A DNA stretch of 64,000 nucleotides from Ruminiclostridium sp. GTDB lineage: Bacteria; Bacillota; Clostridia; Oscillospirales; Ruminococcaceae. Positions 7,717 through 16,347 of this stretch are shown here, piece by piece. Each line of letters begins with the position of its first letter. Within the stretch, counting starts at the first letter, position 1. A program made the position numbers and the translations under genes. The stretch spans positions 1-64,000 of the forward strand of contig JAGBMA010000197.1 in NCBI GenBank assembly GCA_017635095.1. The letters run 5' to 3'. The notes beneath the pieces were generated by a model. That model made no database searches and was not told where the DNA came from. It saw only the letters and a program-made list of their open reading frames with translations.

Positions 7717-8656
7717 GCCTAAGTTCTCGGTAGCGATAACTACAGAGAAGTATCAGACGCTCGTTCGGAACACGCTCGGTGATCCGAACAGAGCAAAGAG
7801 ATTTGTCGGTGCTATCACGTCGGCGGTAGCGGTGAACGCAGCCTTGCAGGAGTGCGACGCAGGAACTATCCTCGCCGGAGCGCTCCTGGGCGAGAGCTTG
7901 AACCTCTCCCCCAGCCCCCAGCTCGGGCAGTATTACCTTGTGCCGTTCGAGTGCAAGGTGAAAGGTTCCGACGGAAAGGTAATCTACAGAACCGACGATA
8001 AAGGTAATCTTCTGAAAGATGCGAGAGGCAGAAACGTTCCGCTCACCGAAAGCCGTGCGCAGTTTGTTCTTGGCTATAAGGGCTACATACAGCTTGCGCT
8101 CCGCTCCGGCTATTATGCGGACCTCGACGTTATGGAAATACGCGAGGGGGAGTATCTCGGAAAGGATAGCTCCACGGGAAAGCCTCGTTTCTCGTTTATC
8201 GAGGACGACGAGGAAAGAGAAAAGCTCCCCGTTATCGGCTATATGGCATACTTCGAGTATCTGAACGGATTCAAAAAGACCGTTTACTGGAGCTACAAGA
8301 AAATGCAGGAGCACGCCGACAAGTATTCCCCCGCGTACTCGGCAGAGGCACATCGGAAGATACTTGACGGACAGATACCCGACAGCGAAATGTGGAAATA
8401 CTCGTCGTTCTGGTATAAGAACTTCGACGAGATGGCGAAAAAGACAATGCTGCGGCATCTGATAAGTCGGTGGGGCGTAATGTCAACGGAACTCCAGACG
8501 GTCTACGACAAGGACGCAACAGCGCTCGAAATCGACAAGGACGGAAACTTCGTCCCGACCGGAGATATAATCGACGACACGATAATTCCGCCCGGCACTC
8601 AGATCCCGAGCGGCGAGGTCACGGCAGAAGAAAAAGTAAATCTGAACGAGATATGA
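7703..8656 (+). CDS. recT: RecT-family single-strand annealing protein
   Basis: The 317-residue protein has the RecT hallmarks: the N-terminal helix bundle, LGESLNLSPSPQLGQYYLVPF and QFVLGYKGYIQLALRSGYY. It anneals complementary single strands during phage recombination. ATG 7703 is preferred to ATG 7697 because of its better spacing from GGAGG. It is followed by the MBL hydrolase, which replaces a classic RecE exonuclease here. Confidence 0.92.
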   Translation: MSANKPKFSVAITTEKYQTLVRNTLGDPNRAKRFVGAITSAVAVNAALQECDAGTILAGALLGESLNLSPSPQLGQYYLVPFECKVKGSDGKVIYRTDDKGNLLKDARGRNVPLTESRAQFVLGYKGYIQLALRSGYYADLDVMEIREGEYLGKDSSTGKPRFSFIEDDEEREKLPVIGYMAYFEYLNGFKKTVYWSYKKMQEHADKYSPAYSAEAHRKILDGQIPDSEMWKYSSFWYKNFDEMAKKTMLRHLISRWGVMSTELQTVYDKDATALEIDKDGNFVPTGDIIDDTIIPPGTQIPSGEVTAEEKVNLNEI

Positions 8657-8657
8657 T

Positions 8658-9317
8658 ATGGCTGATATACCCTACACGATAATCTCCACAGGCTCAAAAG
8701 GAAACGCCGTAGTGATAAATGACATAGTTCTGATAGACTGCGGCGTTCCGTTTAAATCCCTCGCCCCATACTACAAAAAGCTAAAGCTCGTGCTGCTTAC
8801 GCACATTCACTCCGACCACTTCAACAAGACCTGCATTCGACTGCTCTCGGAAGAAAGACCGACGCTGCGGTTTGCCTGCGGAAAGTGGCTTGTGAATGCT
8901 CTGATCGAGTGCAAGGTTCCGAAAGCGAATATCGACGTGCTGAGCAGCGGCACTATATACAACTACGGCTCTTGTAACGTAATACAGTTTCCTCTCTCTC
9001 ACGATGTTCCGAATTGCGGCTGGAAAGTCCATTTCCCTATCGGTAAGGTGATATACGCGACGGACACCAATAATATGAACGGGGTGTCTGCGCTGAACTA
9101 CGACCTCTATCTGATAGAAGCCAACTACGTTGACGAGGAAATAGAGGAAAAGATAAGACAGAAGAAAGCTGCCGGAGAATTCGCATACGAGGTGCGAGCG
9201 CAGCGGTATCACCAGAGCAAAGCGAAGTGTGATGATTTCATATATCGGAACATCGGCAGAAACGGCAAGTACGAGTATATGCATTGTCACAAGGACGAGG
9301 ACGACGAAGAAGCCTAA
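8658..9317 (+). CDS. MBL-fold metallohydrolase
   Basis: The 219-residue metallo-beta-lactamase fold protein has the metal motif THIHSDH (H49, H51, D53, H54), an SHD loop near 114 and a late TDTNN metal ligand. Such proteins accompany RecT in Gram-positive phages and may be nucleases acting on DNA ends. The start overlaps the recT stop region, so it is translationally coupled. The exact substrate is unknown. Confidence 0.85.
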   Translation: MADIPYTIISTGSKGNAVVINDIVLIDCGVPFKSLAPYYKKLKLVLLTHIHSDHFNKTCIRLLSEERPTLRFACGKWLVNALIECKVPKANIDVLSSGTIYNYGSCNVIQFPLSHDVPNCGWKVHFPIGKVIYATDTNNMNGVSALNYDLYLIEANYVDEEIEEKIRQKKAAGEFAYEVRAQRYHQSKAKCDDFIYRNIGRNGKYEYMHCHKDEDDEEA

Positions 9318-9340
9318 AACCACAGAAAGGACTTAACAAA

Positions 9341-9640
9341 ATGGAAGAATTGAAAACAACTATCGAGGAAACTGTTTCCGATATGGAAAAAGTTGCAACT
9401 CCGATTATAAGCGAAACCGAGGACGTAGAGAGCACAGAACTCGAAGAGGTTCAGAGCGCAGCTCCGGCAGAGGTGGAAATAAGCTATTTCAGCACCGTGA
9501 AAATTCCTCGCGAGGAATACAAGGAGCTGGCAAAAAAAGAAGCTCTTCTCGACCTGCTGATTGACGCGAAAAAGAACCACAGCTCGACTTACGCAGCCGA
9601 CTATATCCTCAACGTTCTCGTGGGAAAGGAGCAGGAATGA
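9341..9640 (+). CDS. Hypothetical protein, 99 aa, acidic
   Basis: ATG 9341 follows AGAAAGGAC; an in-frame upstream extension would run into the MBL gene. The first half is acidic and probably disordered, the second a helical domain (EEYKELAKKEALLDLLIDAK). The stop overlaps the SSB start by 4 bp. Position suggests a recombination accessory. Confidence 0.65.
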   Translation: MEELKTTIEETVSDMEKVATPIISETEDVESTELEEVQSAAPAEVEISYFSTVKIPREEYKELAKKEALLDLLIDAKKNHSSTYAADYILNVLVGKEQE

Positions 9641-10077
9641 ACAGTGTACAGCTCTTAGGCCGCATTTGCAACGACCTCGAATTAAAGACGACGCCCGGTG
9701 GAGTATCGGTAATGACGTTCAACATAGCCGTTGACCGCTATATGGGGAAAGACCAGGAGAAAAAGGCAGACTTCATATCTTGCGTAGCCTGGAGACAGAC
9801 CGCCGAAACGATCAGCCGTTTCTTCCACAAGGGCGACGAGATAATCATAACAGGTTCGCTCTCCACAAGGTCATATCAGAACAAAAGCGGAACGACGGTA
9901 TATGTCACCGAAGTGACGGTCGGCAACTTCTACTTCACGCACGGGAAGAAGAACGAACAGCAGCCGAACGCGAGCGGCGCTCCGGCGCCTGCACCGAAAC
10001 AGCAGGCGAACACCGCACCTGCTCCGCAGGCAGCACAGGCAAGTCCGCCCCCCGCAGATGACGATTACCCGTTCTGA
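9637..10077 (+). CDS. ssb: Single-stranded DNA-binding protein
   Basis: The 146-residue protein has an OB fold (about 1-105; NSVQLLGRICNDLELK, VDRY, FISCVAWRQTAE), a Pro/Ala/Gln linker and the acidic C-terminal tip DDDYPF that recruits partner proteins. It protects single-stranded DNA in replication and RecT recombination. Confidence 0.95.
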   Translation: MNSVQLLGRICNDLELKTTPGGVSVMTFNIAVDRYMGKDQEKKADFISCVAWRQTAETISRFFHKGDEIIITGSLSTRSYQNKSGTTVYVTEVTVGNFYFTHGKKNEQQPNASGAPAPAPKQQANTAPAPQAAQASPPPADDDYPF

Positions 10078-10089
10078 AAGGAGTAGGCT

Positions 10090-10851
10090 ATGGCGGAAAA
10101 GAAATACTACTGGATCAAGCTCAAAAGAGATTTCTTCAAGCGCCACGACATCAAGATTGTTGAGGCTATGCCGAACGGCAAAGACTACATACTCTTTTAC
10201 CTCAAACTCTTGCTTGAAAGCATCGACCACAACGGTGCGCTCCGATTCTCTGATACTATTCCCTACAACGAACAGATGCTTGCAGTTATAACAGGCACGA
10301 ATGTGGATATCGTGAGATCCGCTATGAAAGTTTTCATAAGCTTGGGTATGATAGACAAGCTCGAAGACGGGACGATATATATGCTCGAAACAGAGCGTAT
10401 GATGGACGGCGAAAGCGCGTCTGCACACCGCGTTCGGGAGCATCGCGAAAAGTTAAAAGCGTTACAATGTAACACCGATGTAACAAAATGTAACATAGAT
10501 ATAGAGATAGAGAAAGATATAGAGTTAGAGTTAGAGAGTGAGAGCACAACTTCTTCTCCTGCTCCGCAGGAGCCCCCACCCCCGAAACCGAAAACAAAGC
10601 GCTTTGTAAAGCCTACGCTCGAAGAAGTCAAGCAGTATTGCGGCGAAAACGGCTATCAAATTAACTGTGAGAGGTTCATCGACTACTACGAGGGAAACGG
10701 CTGGAAGGTTGGGAAGAACCCGATGAAAGACTGGCGAGCAACAGTCCGCAATTGGGCAAGGAGCGATAATGACGGACACAAGTCTGATCCCAGTTATGAC
10801 ACAGCAGAAATAGAAAGGCGGACGTATGAAAAATATAAAAACCTGCATTAA
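10090..10851 (+). CDS. Phage replisome organizer (DnaD-like)
   Basis: The 253-residue protein has the phage replisome organizer N-terminal domain (about 4-120; YYWIKLKRDFFKRHDIKIVEAM) and a C-terminal region ending NPMKDWRATVRNWA, common to DnaD-like loaders. It should bind the phage origin and load the host helicase. The middle of the gene carries phased ATGTAACA repeats and a purine-rich tract, a likely origin inside the gene. Confidence 0.85.
   Translation: MAEKKYYWIKLKRDFFKRHDIKIVEAMPNGKDYILFYLKLLLESIDHNGALRFSDTIPYNEQMLAVITGTNVDIVRSAMKVFISLGMIDKLEDGTIYMLETERMMDGESASAHRVREHREKLKALQCNTDVTKCNIDIEIEKDIELELESESTTSSPAPQEPPPPKPKTKRFVKPTLEEVKQYCGENGYQINCERFIDYYEGNGWKVGKNPMKDWRATVRNWARSDNDGHKSDPSYDTAEIERRTYEKYKNLH
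10467..10543 (+). repeat. Iteron-like repeats, possible replication origin
   Basis: ATGTAACA occurs three times (10467-10474, 10478-10485, 10488-10495) at 11- and 10-bp steps, so on one face of the helix. A 45-bp purine tract built from GATATAGAG/TTAGAG units follows. In many phages the origin lies inside the initiator gene; here the repeats encode the linker between its domains. Confidence 0.5.
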
Positions 10852-11002
10852 GGAAAGGAAACAGGAAATATGCGGTGTTGCAGTATTCATACTGATGATA
10901 TTCGCCGCAGGGCTTATTGAGACCAACTTCGTCGGTTCGATGTTCTGCGTAGCAGGCATAGCGGCAGCGAAAAAGATAGGCGGTCTCGAAGACGTAAGCT
11001 GA
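10826..11002 (+). CDS. 58-aa small membrane protein
   Basis: ATG 10826 with AAAGGCGG opens inside the end of the replisome organizer gene. A basic start (MKNIKTCIKERKQE) precedes a hydrophobic stretch (about 15-45) that fits one or two short membrane segments. Family not recognised. Confidence 0.6.
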   Translation: MKNIKTCIKERKQEICGVAVFILMIFAAGLIETNFVGSMFCVAGIAAAKKIGGLEDVS

Positions 11003-11029
11003 GCCAATGAATTTGAAAGGAGCTTATTT

Positions 11030-12646
11030 ATGGCAAGAACAGCGAAGAAGAATGAAAGGTGTCCGTTCAAGGACGAGTGCGGACGAAAATGCGAATGGAA
11101 AGAGCGCGAAATCGAATGCGGTTATTACCGCAACAATGCTATCCCTGGCAAGGAAATTGAGGACCAGGAAGAGCTGAGGGAGAAATACTTGACCGAACAC
11201 GCCGAAGTTCCGCAGGAACAGAAAGGCACTATCGTGTACATACCGATAGACAAGCTGGTACCGCACAAACACAATCCGAGAAAAGACCTCGGAGACCTCA
11301 CGGAGTTGGCGGAAAGTATCAAGGTCAAGGGCGTATTGCAGAACCTTACTGTAGTGCCGGACAAGAACAGCCCCGACCAGTATATAATCATCATCGGGCA
11401 TCGTAGATGTGCGGCCGCAAAGGAAGCTGGGCTCTCAGAGCTCCCCTGCATTGTTGCAGATATGGACGACAAGGAGCAGATAGAAACAATGCTCCTGGAG
11501 AATATACAGCGTTCCGATCTGAATGCACTCGAACAGGCAGACGGCTTTCAGCTGATGTTCGATATGGGACAATCCGTTGACAAAATTTCCGAGAAAACGG
11601 GCTTTTCCAAGACGACGGTGCGCAAGCGCCTGAGTATCGCAAAGCTTGACCGCGAGAAAGTCGCCGCTGCTGTCGGCAGACAGGTAACGCTCGGAGACTT
11701 CGACAAGCTCACCGAGATAGACAGCATAGAGGAACGGAACAAGCTGATTGACCAGATGGGAACGAACAATTTCAGCTATAGCCTCACCGCAGCGCTTAAA
11801 GCGCAGGAACGTAAGAAGCAGGGCGCAGAATGGGAGAAGATCGTCGCCCCTCACGCCCGTAATATTCTCGACGCCCAGAAAGAGGAAAACATAGACGGTA
11901 CCGCCTTTGACTATATGTTTTCGATTTACGACAAAAAGCCGTCCGCGGAAGAGTGGGAGAAAGCCTTTTACGGTTACTTTGAAGGCAAGGAAGTTCCTGC
12001 GGAGCTGTTCTACAAGATAGAAACGAGCTGGACCGTGAACGTATATATCTATAAGCGTAAGAGCGGAAAAGAAATAACACCCGAAGAGCAGGCAAAGATA
12101 GATGCCGAAGCCGAGAGAAAAGCGAAGCTCGAAGAACTCGGCAATAAGCTGGACGCTGCAAACAAGACTGCCTATGAAACCCGATACAATTTCATCAAAG
12201 AATGGTCGTTCGGTGATTGCCTGCTGACAAAGGACGAGCTTACAAGGCTGTGCTTATCCGTAAGTATCGAAAATCTGATAGGGCAGTATTGTGACATAGA
12301 AGCTACAGAGTTTGCCGATCTGTGCGGAATTCCGATTGAAACTCCCTCAGAGGACGATGACTTCTCCAGCGAAGACGTAGTGCAGGAAATAACAGAGCAC
12401 ATAAACGGAAACTTACCGATACACAAAGTGCTCGTCGTTCACGCCTACCTCTCAATGGAAGACCGCGAGAATATGAACGAAAACGGCTCGATATGGGACA
12501 AGTTCAAATTCAATCCCTCGCGGAGCCTCGAACTGATATATGGGTTCCTTGAAAAAATCGGGTACGAACTGTCGGACGAAGAGTACGACTTGCATAACGG
12601 TTCCTTCGTCAAGGAGCTTAAAGAAGAAATGGGGCTGACGGAATGA
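11030..12646 (+). CDS. ParB/Spo0J-like protein with long C-terminal region
   Basis: The 538-residue protein has a Cys-rich start (about 11-32), a ParB N-terminal domain (about 63-160) with the nucleotide motif GHRRCAAAK and the LLENIQRSDLNALEQA box, a helix-turn-helix (about 175-200; VDKISEKTGFSKTTVRKRLSIAK) and a 300-residue C-terminal region I do not recognise. ParB binds parS-like palindromes. No ParA gene is present, so partition is doubtful; it may organise DNA or regulate transcription. Confidence 0.85.
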   Translation: MARTAKKNERCPFKDECGRKCEWKEREIECGYYRNNAIPGKEIEDQEELREKYLTEHAEVPQEQKGTIVYIPIDKLVPHKHNPRKDLGDLTELAESIKVKGVLQNLTVVPDKNSPDQYIIIIGHRRCAAAKEAGLSELPCIVADMDDKEQIETMLLENIQRSDLNALEQADGFQLMFDMGQSVDKISEKTGFSKTTVRKRLSIAKLDREKVAAAVGRQVTLGDFDKLTEIDSIEERNKLIDQMGTNNFSYSLTAALKAQERKKQGAEWEKIVAPHARNILDAQKEENIDGTAFDYMFSIYDKKPSAEEWEKAFYGYFEGKEVPAELFYKIETSWTVNVYIYKRKSGKEITPEEQAKIDAEAERKAKLEELGNKLDAANKTAYETRYNFIKEWSFGDCLLTKDELTRLCLSVSIENLIGQYCDIEATEFADLCGIPIETPSEDDDFSSEDVVQEITEHINGNLPIHKVLVVHAYLSMEDRENMNENGSIWDKFKFNPSRSLELIYGFLEKIGYELSDEEYDLHNGSFVKELKEEMGLTE

Positions 12647-12873
12647 TACAGAACGCAATACCGATAATCATAGGCTGGATCATTATGTCGGTGCTTTACG
12701 GGGCAAGTGTGGCTCTGATCGTCCGGCGCTGGCGGCAGGATATAAGCAAGTACAAGAGGAAAATAGCAGAGCTTAACGCCCTGCTCGAAGATGAAGAGGC
12801 GGTACATATACCGCCTCCCCTCGAATACCCACCGTGCCCGCCTTGCGAACCGAACAACGGTGAAGAAGAATGA
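12643..12873 (+). CDS. Small single-pass membrane protein
   Basis: A hydrophobic segment (about 4-27; IPIIIGWIIMSVLYGASVALIV) leads into a basic helix and a Pro/Cys-rich tail (PPCPPCEP). 76 residues, overlapping both neighbours by 4 bp. Likely an Rz- or i-spanin-like topology, but it lies in the early region, so the role is unknown. Confidence 0.65.
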   Translation: MIQNAIPIIIGWIIMSVLYGASVALIVRRWRQDISKYKRKIAELNALLEDEEAVHIPPPLEYPPCPPCEPNNGEEE

Positions 12874-13802
12874 GCAAGCGGTTCTATACAGGCGACCAGG
12901 TCACCATAGAGTTTATGAAAACCTTTGACCGGCTGTGTGGTTCAAGAACTCGGTGGCAAGTGTGGAGTGACTGGGTACATTTAGCCGCGTATGCTATATC
13001 GAATACAGTTGACGAGATACACGCAGCGGAACGCGAAAAATCGTACCTCAAGATCGCAAGCGGATATAGTAAGTCAGAGCTTGAACTTGTATCTCACTTG
13101 CTCGGATATACTGTTGAAGCTTTGGAGATCAACCCGGATCAAGATTTTCTCGGAGCACTGTATATGAACCTCGATCTCGGTAACTCGCACGCGGGGCAGT
13201 TCTTTACACCGTACTGCGTATCAAAAATGATGGCTTTGATGAACTTTACCAGCGAAGGGCTGAATATTCCCTCGAACAGAAATTATGCAACGGTGTGTGA
13301 CCCTACGGTTGGCGGGGGCGGATTGCTCGTAGCGTTTGCAAATGCTTGTAAGGCTCACAAGATATACTACCACACAGATATAATGTTCATCGGACAGGAC
13401 ATAGATCACACGGTCGCGTGCATGGCATATATACAAATATCACTGCTTGGGTGTCCCGGATATATCGTAGTAGGTAATAGCCTCACAGAACCGACGACAG
13501 GCGATCCGATATTCGCACCAATGGAACGCGAAACATTTATCACACCGTTCTACTGCTCCGAGATATGGACATGGAGAAGAATGTTCCGGTCACTGTTCGG
13601 CGTAAGCACCGCTGAAACGCGCGGAGAGAGCGATTCACAGTCGGATAATATAGAAACCTGTTCCGATAAGGGAAACGCCACTGAGCCTGTTGCAACGCAC
13701 GAAACGCACGAAGAAACGCACGCGTGCGTTAGCGAAACCGAAACAAACGCATCAACGAGCGTTAATGAGCAGGAACACTACCTGCAACTATCGTTTTTCT
13801 GA
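12870..13802 (+). CDS. N-6 methylase-like protein lacking the NPPY motif
   Basis: The 310 residues look like the catalytic domain of HsdM-type adenine methylases: the preceding GQFFTPYCVSKMMA and the SAM-binding loop CDPTVGGGGLLVA are clear. The catalytic NPPF/Y motif is missing; VVGNSLTEPTTGDPIF stands where it is expected. The last 90 residues are Thr/Glu/Ser-rich and coincide with DNA repeats. It could bind SAM without methylating DNA, or be a phage subfamily with another chemistry. Confidence 0.7.
   Translation: MSKRFYTGDQVTIEFMKTFDRLCGSRTRWQVWSDWVHLAAYAISNTVDEIHAAEREKSYLKIASGYSKSELELVSHLLGYTVEALEINPDQDFLGALYMNLDLGNSHAGQFFTPYCVSKMMALMNFTSEGLNIPSNRNYATVCDPTVGGGGLLVAFANACKAHKIYYHTDIMFIGQDIDHTVACMAYIQISLLGCPGYIVVGNSLTEPTTGDPIFAPMERETFITPFYCSEIWTWRRMFRSLFGVSTAETRGESDSQSDNIETCSDKGNATEPVATHETHEETHACVSETETNASTSVNEQEHYLQLSFF
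13611..13632 (+). repeat. Dispersed 22-bp repeat, copy A
   Basis: The 22 bases are identical to 57575-57596 and share their first 19 bases with 25706-25724. The motif has the form GAAACGC-N9-GCG(T/A)TTC, an inverted repeat. This copy lies in the coding sequence of the methylase-like gene. Confidence 0.6.
13694..13730 (+). repeat. AACGCACG repeats ending in a 16-bp palindrome
   Basis: AACGCACG occurs at 13694, 13703 and 13715, and its inverse follows directly at 13723, giving the perfect palindrome AACGCACGCGTGCGTT (13715-13730). It looks like a protein-binding site, possibly for the ParB-like protein encoded 1 kb upstream. Confidence 0.5.
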
Positions 13803-13813
13803 AAGGAGCAGAT

Positions 13814-14491
13814 ATGACCGCAGAAGAAATAAAAGCACAGAAAGCCAGAGCAATGATATACAAGCGCCCTGCTCTCGCGTCGCTCGGATATGAGGCGATA
13901 ATACAGGAGCTTGACGATATATCTTCCGAGTGTGACGAGGTGAGTTACGCTATGGATATATCGTCGGTAATAGATGCACTGGACGGCGAGGAAGAAACGG
14001 CGCATGAATTTCAGATGATGTTCTCTGACCTATCCTACGATTGCAGCCAGTTATACGACAAGATGTATGACAGTTGCCGCGAGGAAGAATTCGACGATCT
14101 GACTGTGGCGCTGATCGGCAACAGGTACGATATGGTCGGATATGACAGTTATGAAACGGACTGGTATTCTCTGACGGGATATCAAGAAGAACTGGCGCAG
14201 ACCGAAGCAGGGAAACGAATAATGCGGCACACAAAATCCGAAATGCTCTCGCTGATCGGGCAGGCTATGGGAACGCTGCTTGCGTTCCTCGACCTGCGGC
14301 AGAAATACGACTACCTCAAAGCCACAATGGATATTATACGCGGTGAAAACTCTGCGCATCTGAAGCTGATAGCGGATATTGAGAAAGCGTATGAAGCCGC
14401 GAACGCGGACCACTTCTCCAAATGGGGAGATGAAACAAGGAAGTACGACGAGCTTCTGAATGCACTCCCGGATAGAGTATGGATCGAATGA
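13814..14491 (+). CDS. Hypothetical protein, 225 aa, acidic helical
   Basis: AAAGGAGCAGATATG start. Predominantly helical and acidic, with many Tyr and Asp residues and a hydrophobic helix near 150-165 (SLIGQAMGTLLAFLDL) that is probably buried rather than in a membrane. No family recognised. Part of a run of accessory genes separated by 3-15 bp. Confidence 0.65.
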   Translation: MTAEEIKAQKARAMIYKRPALASLGYEAIIQELDDISSECDEVSYAMDISSVIDALDGEEETAHEFQMMFSDLSYDCSQLYDKMYDSCREEEFDDLTVALIGNRYDMVGYDSYETDWYSLTGYQEELAQTEAGKRIMRHTKSEMLSLIGQAMGTLLAFLDLRQKYDYLKATMDIIRGENSAHLKLIADIEKAYEAANADHFSKWGDETRKYDELLNALPDRVWIE

Positions 14492-14502
14492 AAGGAGCAG
14501 AT

Positions 14503-15093
14503 ATGACAAATAAGAAATTCAAGGCTCGTAACCTCGATAACAATATGCTGTTGAACAGGATCACGCTTGAAAACTCAAAAATACTTTGCAAGTTGATAAT
14601 AGCTTTGCGGCAGACGGGCGTAGGCGTAGAACGTTTGCAGCGGCTCGTTCAGGACTATGCCGCCGGAAATGTCAAGAAGTTCGAGAAACTGTCCGAAGAG
14701 GACGCCCAGAATGTCGTCGTTTGCCGACAACTCAAACTTCACGGAATGGAGCTCGACGAGCTGAGGGCGTTCATCGACACTCAGAACGTGTCGCAGTACA
14801 GCGAGCTCTTCCGGAGAACACTTGCGGAGAATGTGGCAATCTTCTTCTTTCAGCTTAACGAATCGCTCGGCTACGGCCGCAAGAGGTTTATGAGGCTGCT
14901 CGATGCAGCAAAGGAATACAAGGATGATCCTGTCAGGGAAGTTGAAGAGATGCTCGGAGTTACTTTCTCTCACTCTCTGCCTGATGTGGAAGATTACCGG
15001 GAAAAGCCCGTAAAATTCAGCAAAGAGGAATACGCCCGAATGCGGCGAGATATGGAAGGTTTGCGAGCTTTGCAGGAAAGGAGCAAGATGTGA
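14503..15093 (+). CDS. Hypothetical protein, 196 aa
   Basis: ATG 14503 follows AAAGGAGCAG. Basic N terminus and an all-helical body; FRRTLAENVAIFFFQLNESLGYGRKRFMRLL reads as a fold shared by several small phage proteins, but I cannot name it. Its stop overlaps the next GTG start. Confidence 0.65.
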   Translation: MTNKKFKARNLDNNMLLNRITLENSKILCKLIIALRQTGVGVERLQRLVQDYAAGNVKKFEKLSEEDAQNVVVCRQLKLHGMELDELRAFIDTQNVSQYSELFRRTLAENVAIFFFQLNESLGYGRKRFMRLLDAAKEYKDDPVREVEEMLGVTFSHSLPDVEDYREKPVKFSKEEYARMRRDMEGLRALQERSKM

Positions 15094-15626
15094 ACGAAAG
15101 CAGAATAAACGATAGGCTGAAAAAGATATACGCGCTTGCAATGCAAGGCGTAGACGGCGAAAAAGAAACCGCTAAAAGGCTGCTTGACGAGCTTATGAAA
15201 AAATACTCGGTGCCTTTTGAGGCTCTTGAGGAAGAGGAACACATTGACCGATATGAATTCAAATATAAAAGCAACGATGATGCGACTATTCTTATACAGG
15301 TAATCGTAAAAGTTGTCGACACAAATGAGCATATCTATGAATACAGAGGAAGCAACAACAGGCTTTTACATAGCTTTTGGGTCGATTGCGCTCTATCGGA
15401 AAAACTTGAAATAGAATTCTTATTCGACTTTTACAAGCGCTTGTTCCAGAAAGAAAAGGAACGGCTTCTCGATGCATTCATTCAAAAGCACGAACTGTAT
15501 GCTTCCCACCCTTTGGGGGCAGCAAGCAAGAAACGGTCACCTGAGGAGTTGGAAGCAATTGGAAAAATGATGGCCGCCTTATCGGATGAAAGCCCCCTAA
15601 AAGCCATTACAACAAGAGAGGTGTAA
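15090..15626 (+). CDS. DUF2786-like protein
   Basis: The N-terminal 45 residues (NDRLKKIYALAMQGVDGEKETAKRLLDELMKKYSV) fit the DUF2786 pattern seen at the start of many phage and mobile-element proteins. The rest is alpha-beta and unrecognised. GTG start in ATGTGA overlap with AAAGGAG upstream. Confidence 0.6.
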   Translation: MNESRINDRLKKIYALAMQGVDGEKETAKRLLDELMKKYSVPFEALEEEEHIDRYEFKYKSNDDATILIQVIVKVVDTNEHIYEYRGSNNRLLHSFWVDCALSEKLEIEFLFDFYKRLFQKEKERLLDAFIQKHELYASHPLGAASKKRSPEELEAIGKMMAALSDESPLKAITTREV

Positions 15627-15629
15627 ACA

Positions 15630-15932
15630 ATGAGCACAGCATACACGGAAATATTAAACAAACTCTACGACAAGTGGAAAAAGAAGCGTGATAAAGCGTA
15701 CAACACATACCAGGAAGCGGGAATACAGCGGTACAACCGCGAGTATCAGGACGCCGACGATATATGCACGGCTATCGAAATGGCGCTCAATGCCGATAAT
15801 GCGCACCACGCTATGACGGAGCTGCGAATGTTCAAGGATCGCGCCACAAAGCTCCGGCAGGAGAACGACAGCAGCAGTAAGCAGCACGACATTGAAATGC
15901 TGCTGTACGAATTGGCAAACTGTGATGTGTGA
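15630..15932 (+). CDS. Hypothetical helical protein, 100 aa
   Basis: Charged, helical and probably coiled coil (about 5-85), with repeated Tyr/Asn residues in the first half. No recognised family. Preceded by AGAGAGGTGTAAACA. Confidence 0.55.
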   Translation: MSTAYTEILNKLYDKWKKKRDKAYNTYQEAGIQRYNREYQDADDICTAIEMALNADNAHHAMTELRMFKDRATKLRQENDSSSKQHDIEMLLYELANCDV

Positions 15933-15944
15933 AAGGAGAGCGCA

Positions 15945-16334
15945 ATGGACGCAAAAGAAATAGCTGAAATGCTCGACGGCATAGACTACGGCGAGCTTAT
16001 AAACGAGAGAGGTAAGGTCAAAGAGATAGTCGGGCTTGCGGAAGAATTCGACATCGTGATAGTTTACGGTGCGTCTGATGATCTTATGGAATTTCGCGGA
16101 GCAATTGAAGACGAAGCGGACTGCTACGACGGCGGAGAGGTTTATTTCGACGAGACTGGAGTATATGGCGACCCCGAACTCGCAGATAATCTTATCAATG
16201 CTGTATGGGCTGATGAAGAGCAGAAAGCCTCGTGGACATACGAGACCGACATACCGCACGAAGAGTTCAAGGTTTACGACGAGGGCGTGCTCTACTGCAT
16301 CGGTATCGTATTTTCGACAAGCGACCTCGTTTGA
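15945..16334 (+). CDS. Hypothetical acidic protein, 129 aa
   Basis: AAAGGAGAGCGCA precedes the ATG. Very acidic alpha-beta protein rich in Asp, Glu and Tyr, which may mimic DNA charge; that is speculative. No family recognised. Confidence 0.6.
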   Translation: MDAKEIAEMLDGIDYGELINERGKVKEIVGLAEEFDIVIVYGASDDLMEFRGAIEDEADCYDGGEVYFDETGVYGDPELADNLINAVWADEEQKASWTYETDIPHEEFKVYDEGVLYCIGIVFSTSDLV

Positions 16335-16347
16335 GAAAGGACAGGCT

